Under the pieces are notes generated by a model that made no database searches, was not told the origin of the DNA, and saw only the letters and a list, made by a program, of their open reading frames with translations. This document shows, piece by piece, positions 1 to 5,001 of a stretch of 5,001 bases of DNA. This DNA is from Rickettsiales bacterium. GTDB lineage: Bacteria; Pseudomonadota; Alphaproteobacteria; Rickettsiales; UBA1997. Position numbers and translations under genes: made by a program. The stretch covers positions 1 to 5,001 of the forward strand of contig CANEUK010000112.1 of NCBI GenBank assembly GCA_947441695.1. The letters run 5' to 3'. Every line of letters starts with the position of its first letter. The first letter of the stretch is position 1.

Positions 1-632
1 AGGCTTCTAATCACGTTGATTAAGGCGGTTTCGTCAACATCTTCAAGCAAGTGCGAATTATTTTTATAGCTGTTGGCAAAAGCTGCCAATTGTCCGTTTT
101 GTTGATAAACTTTGCGATCGTCTTTGTTTTTTGCGCGCAAGCTGGCAAAGCTTAAAACTATTATCGAAAGCTGCTCTTTAACCGAAACTGGGCTAAAATT
201 TTGCCCATAAAGCAAATCTTTTTTTTGATAAATTTCAACGCGATTGCCAAATAAACTATTTAATTTTTGGCGATAAGGATGGTTCGAATCGCTTAAGTTT
301 TTAACCGTTTGATCAAGCAAGTTGCTCCATGGAACCAGCCAAATAACCACTTTTGGCAAATTTGCGTCGTAAGAATCAAAAATTGTTTTCAGCGCGTTGC
401 AAGCAATAAAAGTTTTGCCGCCCGCGGTTGGAACTTTCACGCAAAGATGCGGCGCGTTTGGGATGTTGTTTTTGTAGGGTTCCATGCCCAAACCTTCAAA
501 CTTGTTAAAAACCCCAATTTTATCTTCCCAAAATTTATTGAAAGCCAGATCAGTTTTTTGGTGTTTTTGTAAATATTGCAAATAAAGCTCAAGGTCTTGA
601 ATTACTTGACGCTGATAAGTTTTTAGTTCCAT
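1..632 (-). CDS. res: Type III restriction enzyme, Res (helicase/nuclease) subunit, N-terminal part only
   Basis: The frame opens with ATG at 632-630 and stays open to the left edge, giving 210 codons of an enzyme that is usually about 900-1000 residues. Seen: an N-terminal LKTYQRQVIQDL segment (residues 3-14) like the Q-motif region of superfamily 2 helicases. A Walker A motif PTAGGKT follows at 68-74 inside a hydrophobic CVKVPTAGGKTFIA strand-loop-helix, and a motif Ia-like stretch VVIWLVPWSNLLDQT lies at 95-109. The DEAD/DEAH motif and the C-terminal PD-(D/E)XK nuclease would lie beyond the edge and cannot be checked. Known of the family: Res pairs with Mod, translocates using ATP hydrolysis and cuts unmethylated foreign DNA in the cytoplasm. 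It starts 11 bases after the mod stop, the usual mod-res order, so the two are probably co-transcribed. No Shine-Dalgarno is visible. Another SF2 helicase is possible from this fragment alone, but the mod partner makes Res the best reading. Confidence 0.88.
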   Translation of the reverse strand, partial: MELKTYQRQVIQDLELYLQYLQKHQKTDLAFNKFWEDKIGVFNKFEGLGMEPYKNNIPNAPHLCVKVPTAGGKTFIACNALKTIFDSYDANLPKVVIWLVPWSNLLDQTVKNLSDSNHPYRQKLNSLFGNRVEIYQKKDLLYGQNFSPVSVKEQLSIIVLSFASLRAKNKDDRKVYQQNGQLAAFANSYKNNSHLLEDVDETALINVIRS

Positions 633-643
633 GTTTTGGCAAT

Positions 644-2230
644 TTAAAAACGCGTAATATCGCGCGGAATTTTTTTGAAAATAATGTTATTTTGCGCCAT
701 AAAATCTTTGCCAAGCAAACAATTATCGGCGTAGATTAAAAATTGTTCGGCGGTAGTTTTTATTTGAGCAAGAATTTCATAGTTCAGAGTTGTGAGCGCG
801 TCTTTTTCGTAGATAAAATAATAAGCGGTTTGATCTTTTTTGCCCAAAAAATAAGGGCTTTTCTCAATGTCAAAATTTGGCTGATACGAACTTTTGGTTT
901 CAGAATACCAAACATATTGCCTGATTGTTTCGAGGTTAATTTCTTCGTTTAAAAACTCGTTATTTTCGCCAATAAAAAGTGGCGCACCTAATTCAAAAAA
1001 ATCAAATTCGCCGCCCAAACCCGCAACCGCTTTTTGCCCTTCGCCATAACCACAAATTACGCGCTCAACCCTTGCGGCGGTTATGTTTTTGGCATAGTCT
1101 TGCATTTCAATTAAAATAAATTTTCGATTGCCGCCATCTTCTTGATTAAGATTCAAAACCGCCTGCGCCGTGGTTCCAGAGCCTGCAAAAGAATCGAGGA
1201 TTATTGAGTTTTTGTCGGTTGCAATTTGCAAAATTTTTTTGATCAAACCCGTTGGTTTTGGATAAGAAAAAAATGAATTTGAACCAAAAATATTTTCAAT
1301 TTCTTTTGAAGCTTCGTCGTTTGTAGAAACATCTTCCAACCAAGTATTTGCAAGCTGTCCTTCTAATTCAAAAAGAAATATTTTTATTCTGGGCATTCCG
1401 TTTCCATCTCTTGGAATTACCAATCTTTTTTCTTCAATATAACGGTTAAAAGTTTCTTGAGAACAACTCCATTTTGCTTTTATCTCTCTCCCGTTTGGCA
1501 TTTTTAAAACATACTCTTTGTTGCTGGAATTATCAGGTTGTGCAATTGGTCTGGTTTGATAAACCCCTCTTAAATCGTTATCAGGATTAGAAAAACTTTT
1601 TTTTACAAATTCTTCTGAATAAGGAATTTTTTTAAGATTAAAAAATTGAGACTTTTTACAAAAACAAACCGCATATTCGTGAACTGGGGCAACATTCTTT
1701 GCAAGATTCGCTTGGGTTTTTCTCCTTCTTCTAACAAAAGTTGCCACAAAATTCTGCTGCCCAAAAATTTCATCCATCATCAGCCGCAAATTCGCCAGCT
1801 CGTTATCGTCAATTGAAATAAAAATTGCGCCGTCATCTGCCAAAAGTTTATGCAGCAATTTTAGGCGCGGATACATCATGCAAAGCCATTTGTCGTGGCG
1901 GCTTAAGTCTTCGGCTTCTTTTCCCACGGCTTGCCCAAGCCATTTTTTAATTTTGGGGTCGTTTACATTGTCGTTATAAACCCATCCTTCATTGCCTGTG
2001 TTGTAGGGTGGATCGATATAAATACATTTTATTTTGCCTTCATATTCGCACAGCAAAGATTTAAGCGCCAAAAGATTGTCGCCATGAATTATTTTATTGC
2101 CCGAATTAGTTGCAGTTTGGCTTTGCAAGTTTTGGGGCGAAAAACCATAAGCTAAATCTAAAACTCTAAATGGCACTTCGAGGTGGTGATTTATTATTTT
2201 GTCTTTTCCGATCCAGTTGAGAATTGGCAT
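644..2230 (-). CDS. mod: Type III site-specific DNA methyltransferase (adenine-N6), Mod subunit
   Basis: This 528-residue protein transfers a methyl group from S-adenosylmethionine to adenine in a specific DNA site. It is the recognition and modification subunit of a type III system with the adjacent res. Seen: HGDNLLAL at 49-56, catalytic motif IV DPPYNTGNEGW at 73-83, RHDKWLCMMYPRLKLL at 111-126, AIFISIDDNE at 135-144, HEYAVCF at 184-190, then SAM-binding motif I LDSFAGSGTT at 345-354 and FILIEM at 371-376. Motif IV before motif I is the beta-class order typical of type III Mod, and DPPY indicates adenine-N6. The stretch from about 165 to 330 is the likely target-recognition region; its site cannot be predicted. 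The frame is open to an ATG at 2305, but that adds 25 residues lying inside ybgC. MPILNWIGKDK at 2230 matches the usual family N-terminus, so I chose it; this leaves 10 bases after ybgC. No Shine-Dalgarno is seen for either start. Confidence 0.93.
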   Translation of the reverse strand: MPILNWIGKDKIINHHLEVPFRVLDLAYGFSPQNLQSQTATNSGNKIIHGDNLLALKSLLCEYEGKIKCIYIDPPYNTGNEGWVYNDNVNDPKIKKWLGQAVGKEAEDLSRHDKWLCMMYPRLKLLHKLLADDGAIFISIDDNELANLRLMMDEIFGQQNFVATFVRRRRKTQANLAKNVAPVHEYAVCFCKKSQFFNLKKIPYSEEFVKKSFSNPDNDLRGVYQTRPIAQPDNSSNKEYVLKMPNGREIKAKWSCSQETFNRYIEEKRLVIPRDGNGMPRIKIFLFELEGQLANTWLEDVSTNDEASKEIENIFGSNSFFSYPKPTGLIKKILQIATDKNSIILDSFAGSGTTAQAVLNLNQEDGGNRKFILIEMQDYAKNITAARVERVICGYGEGQKAVAGLGGEFDFFELGAPLFIGENNEFLNEEINLETIRQYVWYSETKSSYQPNFDIEKSPYFLGKKDQTAYYFIYEKDALTTLNYEILAQIKTTAEQFLIYADNCLLGKDFMAQNNIIFKKIPRDITRF

Positions 2231-2240
2231 GTTTTTTTGG

Positions 2241-2624
2241 TTAAAAATTTGCGGGCAGTTTTTTAGGGCGAAGTTCATCGGCGCTAACGCAAACAATTTC
2301 CACATTTAAGCGCGATAAAATTTTGCCGTCGCGTGAAATTTCTTGCGCCATTAAAATTGACGCGGCGCGCTTTTCTTTAATTAAAACCGAAACTTCAATT
2401 AGGTCGTCAAGCCTTGCGGGGCTTAGATATTCAATTTCGCATTTGCGAACCACAAAAGCCAAATTTTGCGTTTTTGCTAAGTTCGATTGGAAAATTCCGC
2501 GCGCACGCAAAAAATCGGTGCGGGCGCGTTCAAAAAACTTCAAATAATTAGCGTAATAAACCACGCCGCCAGCGTCGGTGTCTTCAAAATAAACGCGATA
2601 ATTGGCAGAAAAATTATTCAACAT
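2241..2624 (-). CDS. ybgC: YbgC-like acyl-CoA thioesterase (4HBT hotdog fold)
   Basis: A 127-residue cytoplasmic protein, the usual single-hotdog length. The diagnostic N-terminal motif YFEDTDAGGVVYYANYLKFF spans residues 12-31. Asp17 corresponds to the catalytic aspartate of 4-hydroxybenzoyl-CoA/YbgC thioesterases, and FERARTDFL follows at 31-39. Position 24 is Tyr, where Escherichia coli YbgC has His. CEIEYLSPARLDDLIEV, from about 62, fits the following strands. Family members hydrolyse short- or acyl-carrier-linked acyl thioesters, and the physiological substrate is often unclear. In proteobacteria ybgC usually precedes tolQRAB; here no tol-pal gene is present, and it sits between queD and a methyltransferase gene. 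Its ATG lies inside the 3' end of queD (11-base overlap), which suggests translational coupling. It has no ribosome-binding site of its own that I can see. The family call is firm; the substrate is unknown. Confidence 0.9.
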   Translation of the reverse strand: MLNNFSANYRVYFEDTDAGGVVYYANYLKFFERARTDFLRARGIFQSNLAKTQNLAFVVRKCEIEYLSPARLDDLIEVSVLIKEKRAASILMAQEISRDGKILSRLNVEIVCVSADELRPKKLPANF

Positions 2625-3033
2625 TGGCGTAGCAATTCGGAGTTTCGTAAAGTTTTAGGGCAACGCATTTGACGTTTTTATCGGCAAAAAGTTTGGGGCA
2701 AATTTCGGCAAAAATATAGTTGGCGATATTTTCTGCCGTGGGGTTTTGCGTCATATAATAAATTTTTTGCCCCGTTATTTCGGCAATTTTTTCGCCCAGT
2801 TTTTTATCTTTAATCGATAAAATTGTGTTATGATCAAAATTGTCGTCAATCCAGCCACCAAGCACTTCGCGAATCACGCCAAAATCAATTACGCGACCTA
2901 AATTATCTAAATCATCGGCGACGAAAGTTGCTTCCAAAGCGTAACGATGTCCGTGCAACATTTTGCATTTGCTTTCGTGGTTTATAATGCGGTGCGCGGC
3001 GTCGAATTCAATTCGTCTGGTGCAAGTAATCAT
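2614..3033 (-). CDS. queD: 6-carboxy-5,6,7,8-tetrahydropterin synthase QueD
   Basis: A 139-residue member of the 6-pyruvoyl-tetrahydropterin synthase fold. It converts 7,8-dihydroneopterin triphosphate to 6-carboxytetrahydropterin, the step before QueE and QueC on the way to preQ0 and queuosine. Zinc ligands are visible: His14 in FDAAHRI, and His27 and His29 in LHGH. Cys23 sits in a CxxxHGH arrangement (CKMLHGH), which favours QueD over the folate-pathway PTPS-III type, where Glu replaces this cysteine. Further motifs are VIDFG at 48-52, DHNTIL at 67-72 with the catalytic-type His68, PTAEN at 98-102 and LYETPN at 128-133. An in-frame TAA stands directly before the ATG, so the start cannot move upstream. 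No other queuosine gene lies in the window. It is the first main gene of the minus-strand block. The preQ0 route also feeds 7-deazaguanine DNA modification in some bacteria, but nothing here shows that use. Confidence 0.93.
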   Translation of the reverse strand: MITCTRRIEFDAAHRIINHESKCKMLHGHRYALEATFVADDLDNLGRVIDFGVIREVLGGWIDDNFDHNTILSIKDKKLGEKIAEITGQKIYYMTQNPTAENIANYIFAEICPKLFADKNVKCVALKLYETPNCYANVE

Positions 3034-3080
3034 TTAAAAATTGATTTTTTTGATTTTGAAAAATGGAATGGAAAAGACAT
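3030..3080 (-). CDS. Possible 16-residue leader peptide upstream of queD
   Basis: A short frame begins with ATG at 3080-3078 and reads MSFPFHFSKSKKSIFK, with a TGA stop at 3032-3030 that overlaps the queD start as ATGA. It is preceded by GAGG, 8 bases before the ATG. That is the best Shine-Dalgarno-like site in front of any start codon in the window, whereas queD itself has only A/T-rich sequence before its ATG. Translation of this frame could therefore deliver ribosomes to queD by stop-start coupling. The peptide has no recognisable family and is rich in Phe, Ser and Lys. A frame this short may be chance, so the call is tentative. Confidence 0.3.
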   Translation of the reverse strand: MSFPFHFSKSKKSIFK

Positions 3081-3125
3081 TTTTAAATCCTCACGCCCGC
3101 AATTATCAACTCTATTTCAAGCTCG
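3034..3125. promoter_or_regulatory. Divergent intergenic region between queD and hisI
   Basis: This 92-base A/T-rich gap is the only sizeable space between the main genes, and both gene blocks point away from it. It should therefore hold promoters for both directions. On the minus strand GATAAT (plus-strand positions 3102-3107) is a 5-of-6 match to a sigma-70 -10 box. A weak TTCATC lies 17 bases upstream (3125-3130, overlapping the hisI start) as a possible -35. Transcription would then begin near 3095, just before the GAGG site. For the plus strand I see TTGAAA at 3056-3061 and TTTAAAT near 3082-3088, but the spacing of about 20 bases is too long to be convincing. No riboswitch-like structure, including a preQ1 aptamer, is recognised. 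Confidence 0.4.
3089..3092 (-). promoter_or_regulatory. Shine-Dalgarno-like GAGG before the small frame upstream of queD
   Basis: On the minus strand GAGG, followed by A, lies 8 bases before the ATG at 3080. It is worth noting because the starts of queD, ybgC, mod, res, hisI, alr and the 4586 gene show no comparable site. It supports the start of the 16-codon leader frame rather than that of queD, whose ATG is about 55 bases away. Confidence 0.3.
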
Positions 3126-3455
3126 ATGAATTTTTTAGAAAAACTGCAATTCAACGCCAACGGGCTTATTTGCGCAATTGCCCAAGACGAAAAAACCAAT
3201 CAAGTTTTGATGGTGGCGTGGATGAATCAAGAAAGCTTGCGCCTTACAATTTCAAGCGGCTTGGCCACTTATTTTTCGCGCTCGCGAAACAAAATTTGGA
3301 AAAAAGGCGAAACTTCCGGACATTTGCAAGAAGTGGTTTCAATTTCGGCAGATTGCGACTTTGACTGCATTTTGTTGAAGGTAAAACAAACCGGAGTGGC
3401 GTGTCACACTGGAAAAATCAGCTGTTTTTTTAACGAAATTTTGCGCCAAAAATGA
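3126..3455 (+). CDS. hisI: Phosphoribosyl-AMP cyclohydrolase
   Basis: A 109-residue cytoplasmic enzyme of histidine biosynthesis. It opens the adenine ring of phosphoribosyl-AMP by hydrolysis (third step of the pathway). The length fits a monofunctional HisI; the HisE pyrophosphohydrolase domain found in fused forms is absent. Seen: GLICAIAQD at 13-21, VLMVAWMNQESL at 27-38, FSRSRNKIWKKGETSGHLQ at 50-68, and the metal site DCDFDC at 76-81 with Asp76, Asp78 and Asp80. TGVACHTG follows at 89-96. Cys77, Cys93 and Cys100 have the spacing of the family's three zinc cysteines. An in-frame TAA at 3084-3086, with no other ATG, GTG or TTG in between, supports the ATG at 3126. No Shine-Dalgarno is seen. 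It overlaps alr by four bases (ATGA) instead of lying with hisF, hisH or hisA, so whether a full pathway exists cannot be told here. Confidence 0.94.
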   Translation: MNFLEKLQFNANGLICAIAQDEKTNQVLMVAWMNQESLRLTISSGLATYFSRSRNKIWKKGETSGHLQEVVSISADCDFDCILLKVKQTGVACHTGKISCFFNEILRQK

Positions 3456-4582
3456 AAAACCCAACTTGGATTGAAATTAGCAAAGACGCGCTTTTGCAAA
3501 ATATTTCTGAAATAAAAAAACTCCTAAAGAAAAAAGCTAAGAAAAAAACTAGATTTATTGCCGTTGTAAAATCTAACGCTTACGGACACGGTCTTTTGCA
3601 AGTTGCCGGCGCAATTAAAAACAAAATTGATGCTTTTGGGGTTTATGATTTTGAAGACGCGCTTTTGCTTCGCGCACAAAAAATTGACAAACCAATTTTG
3701 ATGTTGGGGCGCGTGTTTGTTAATCAAATTGAACTTGCCACCAAAGAACAAATCGAAGTTTCGGTTTCTAATTTAGACATTTTGCGGGCGGCAAAAAAAC
3801 TTTCGGGCAACCAAAAATTAAAAATTCATCTTTGCGTTGAAACTGGTTTGGGGCGCGATGGATTTGTTTTTGATTGCGTGAAAAAAGTTTTGCCACTTTT
3901 AAAAAATAAAAATATCGAATTGGTTGGGCTTTACACTCATTTTGCCGCGCCCGATTCGTCAACTTTTTTAGATTATACCAAAGCACAAGTTTTAGAGTTT
4001 TTAAAATGGAAAAACGCGTTGGCAAAAATTGGTTTAAATCCGCAACTTCACGCCAGTTCTACGGCGGGAACTTTTATTTCCGAAATTAATTGCATTTTTG
4101 ACGCGGTGCGAGTTGGCGGCGGAATTTATGGATTATGGTCGTCTGACGAAGTTTTTGAAAAATATCAAAAAGAAACAAAGCTTGTCGCCGCTTTGTCCTG
4201 GAAGACCAAAGTTGTTGAAATAAAAAACTTGCCCAAAGGCAGTTTCATTTCTTATGGCTGTACTTTTCAGCTAAAACGCGACTCAAAAATTGCCATTTTG
4301 CCAGTTGGTTATTTTGACGGAATTCCCAGAATTTCTTCAAAAAAAGCTTGGGTTTTAGTCAATGGAATCAAGGTTCCGCAATTGGGACGCGTTACGATGA
4401 ATATGATTGTGGTTGATGTAACCGACGTGAAAAAAATTAAAGTTGGCGACATCGCAACAATTATCGGCGGCGAAAAAAACCAAGTCGTCAGCGCCGAAGA
4501 TTGGGGCGATTGGTCGGGATCTTTTAATTATGAAATTACAACGCGGATTAATCCGAATTTGACTAGAAAATTAATCAGCTAA
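3452..4582 (+). CDS. alr: Alanine racemase (PLP-dependent)
   Basis: A 376-residue cytoplasmic enzyme, normal length for the family, that interconverts L- and D-alanine and so supplies D-alanine for peptidoglycan. The N-terminal TIM barrel carries AVVKSNAYGHG at 37-47, with the PLP Schiff-base Lys40 and Tyr44. It also has ETGLGRDGF at 130-138, GLYTHFAAPD at 159-168 (His163) and AVRVGGGIYG at 218-227, where Arg220 should contact the PLP ring nitrogen. The C-terminal beta domain carries the second catalytic base Tyr268 in SYG, PVGYFDG at 284-290, GRVTMNMIVVDVT at 312-324 and NYEITTRINP near the end. A lysine-rich stretch, KKLLKKKAKKKTRF at 22-35, is unusually basic for this helix-strand link. 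The ATG overlaps the hisI TGA (ATGA), pointing to translational coupling. No Shine-Dalgarno is apparent. All key residues are present, so it should be active. Confidence 0.96.
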   Translation: MKNPTWIEISKDALLQNISEIKKLLKKKAKKKTRFIAVVKSNAYGHGLLQVAGAIKNKIDAFGVYDFEDALLLRAQKIDKPILMLGRVFVNQIELATKEQIEVSVSNLDILRAAKKLSGNQKLKIHLCVETGLGRDGFVFDCVKKVLPLLKNKNIELVGLYTHFAAPDSSTFLDYTKAQVLEFLKWKNALAKIGLNPQLHASSTAGTFISEINCIFDAVRVGGGIYGLWSSDEVFEKYQKETKLVAALSWKTKVVEIKNLPKGSFISYGCTFQLKRDSKIAILPVGYFDGIPRISSKKAWVLVNGIKVPQLGRVTMNMIVVDVTDVKKIKVGDIATIIGGEKNQVVSAEDWGDWSGSFNYEITTRINPNLTRKLIS

Positions 4583-4585
4583 AAA

Positions 4586-5001
4586 ATGATAAATAAAGAC
4601 AATCTAAAAGCTTTACTAGAAAGCCTTAAATTCACCCAAAAGAACGATATTTTTAGCAAATATTTTCCTAAAATAGACGCGCATCTAAAAGTTGATTTCA
4701 AAAAAAATGAGCTTGTTTATCCAATAGAAAAAGGCTTCAAAGTTCATGGAGAATTCACCTGTAATTTTTCTGCTGATGAAAATTTTGTTGTCTTTGAATG
4801 CGTAAACCGACTTTTTGAAAAAGGCTACAAACCAGAACATATTGAACTTGAGCCAAAATGGAAAGTTGGCCATGGCGCAAGCGGCGGGCGCGCTGATATT
4901 TTGATAAAAGATAATTCGGGAAAATCGCTTTTAATTATCGAGTGCAAAAAAGACGAAAGCGAATTTAAAAAAGAATGGAACAACACTTTGCAACGTGGCG
5001 G
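4586..5001 (+). CDS. Restriction enzyme N-terminal (PD-(D/E)XK / HsdR_N-like) fragment, runs off the right edge
   Basis: The frame opens with ATG three bases after the alr stop and is open to the edge (138 codons). After a short helical start (residues 1-20), YPIEKGFKV (45-53) leads into ENFVVFECVNRLFEKGYKPEHIELE. GGRADILI at 100-107 and LLIIECKK at 115-122 follow, and these form a PD-(D/E)XK nuclease core: Asp104, Glu119 and Lys121, with Glu66 or Glu71 as the possible helix-A glutamate. This layout matches, from memory, the N-terminal domain of type I R subunits and of long single-chain restriction-methylation proteins (type IIG-like, often named 'restriction endonuclease subunit M'). In those, an N6-adenine methylase and a specificity domain follow. 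Only the nuclease-like part is visible, so methylase and specificity parts are inferred. The 3-base gap suggests co-transcription with hisI and alr. Alternatives are a standalone nuclease or a type I HsdR. Confidence 0.75.
   Translation, partial: MINKDNLKALLESLKFTQKNDIFSKYFPKIDAHLKVDFKKNELVYPIEKGFKVHGEFTCNFSADENFVVFECVNRLFEKGYKPEHIELEPKWKVGHGASGGRADILIKDNSGKSLLIIECKKDESEFKKEWNNTLQRG

Noticed and set aside
309..572. Plus-strand open frame opposite res
   Set aside because: It is antisense to a frame with clear helicase motifs and has no recognisable features of its own.
1597..1604. Run of eight T (A8 in mod), with another at 219-226 in res, as possible phase-variation tracts
   Set aside because: Type III mod genes are often phase-variable, but runs of eight are ordinary in DNA this A/T-rich and there is no tandem multi-base repeat.
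3034..3125. preQ1 riboswitch ahead of queD
   Set aside because: No hairpin with the C-rich loop and A-rich tail of preQ1-I, nor a preQ1-II layout, could be found on the minus strand.
3041..3364. Open plus-strand frame with an internal ATG at 3068 (MEKTFLNPHARNYQLYFKLD) starting in the gap and running into hisI
   Set aside because: The first part looks protein-like, but most of the frame lies over hisI in another phase. It has no family motifs and turns into arginine-rich shadow sequence. hisI has all its catalytic residues.
3524..4025. Minus-strand open frames opposite alr
   Set aside because: They are antisense shadows of a fully conserved alanine racemase and contain no motifs.
4583..4585. 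Terminator after alr
   Set aside because: Only three bases separate alr from the next start codon and no hairpin with a T tract is present.
4685..4873. Minus-strand open frame rich in Phe and Trp
   Set aside because: It lies opposite the PD-(D/E)XK frame; its hydrophobic content is the mirror of Lys/Glu codons on the plus strand.

Overview
The window is densely coding DNA of low-to-moderate GC (judged by eye, not computed) and looks like a bacterial chromosome. Two tightly packed gene blocks diverge from a 92-base gap near position 3080. TGA acts as a stop codon (it ends hisI), so the standard bacterial code applies. None of the main genes has a convincing Shine-Dalgarno sequence. Genes overlap or lie 3-11 bases apart. 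This style, and the look of the alanine racemase, would suit an uncultivated small-genome lineage such as Patescibacteria/CPR, but that is a guess; the sequence does not fix the phylum.

Minus-strand block, read from the centre leftward: queD (6-carboxytetrahydropterin synthase, queuosine/7-deazapurine pathway), ybgC (hotdog-fold acyl-CoA thioesterase), then a type III restriction-modification pair. The pair is mod (beta-class adenine DNA methyltransferase) and res (helicase/nuclease subunit), and res runs off the left edge. Junctions are an 11-base overlap (queD/ybgC), a 10-base gap (ybgC/mod) and an 11-base gap (mod/res), so one transcript is likely. A 16-codon reading frame with a GAGG ribosome-binding-like site lies just upstream of queD and ends in an ATGA overlap with its start codon.

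Plus-strand block, read rightward: hisI (phosphoribosyl-AMP cyclohydrolase), alr (alanine racemase, joined to hisI by an ATGA overlap) and, after only 3 bases, the start of a large-looking gene. That gene's N-terminus carries a PD-(D/E)XK nuclease-like domain of the type found at the front of type I R / type IIG-like restriction enzymes. It runs off the right edge.

The overall picture is two different restriction-modification loci, each apparently the promoter-distal part of an operon that begins with ordinary metabolic genes. The central target-recognition part of mod differs in composition from its flanks, which would fit domain exchange. I see no rRNA, tRNA, CRISPR array, insertion sequence or clear rho-independent terminator. 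I do not see a clearly new system. The most checkable novelties are the operon arrangement (including queD beside DNA-modification genes), the small leader frame before queD, and the mosaic look of mod.
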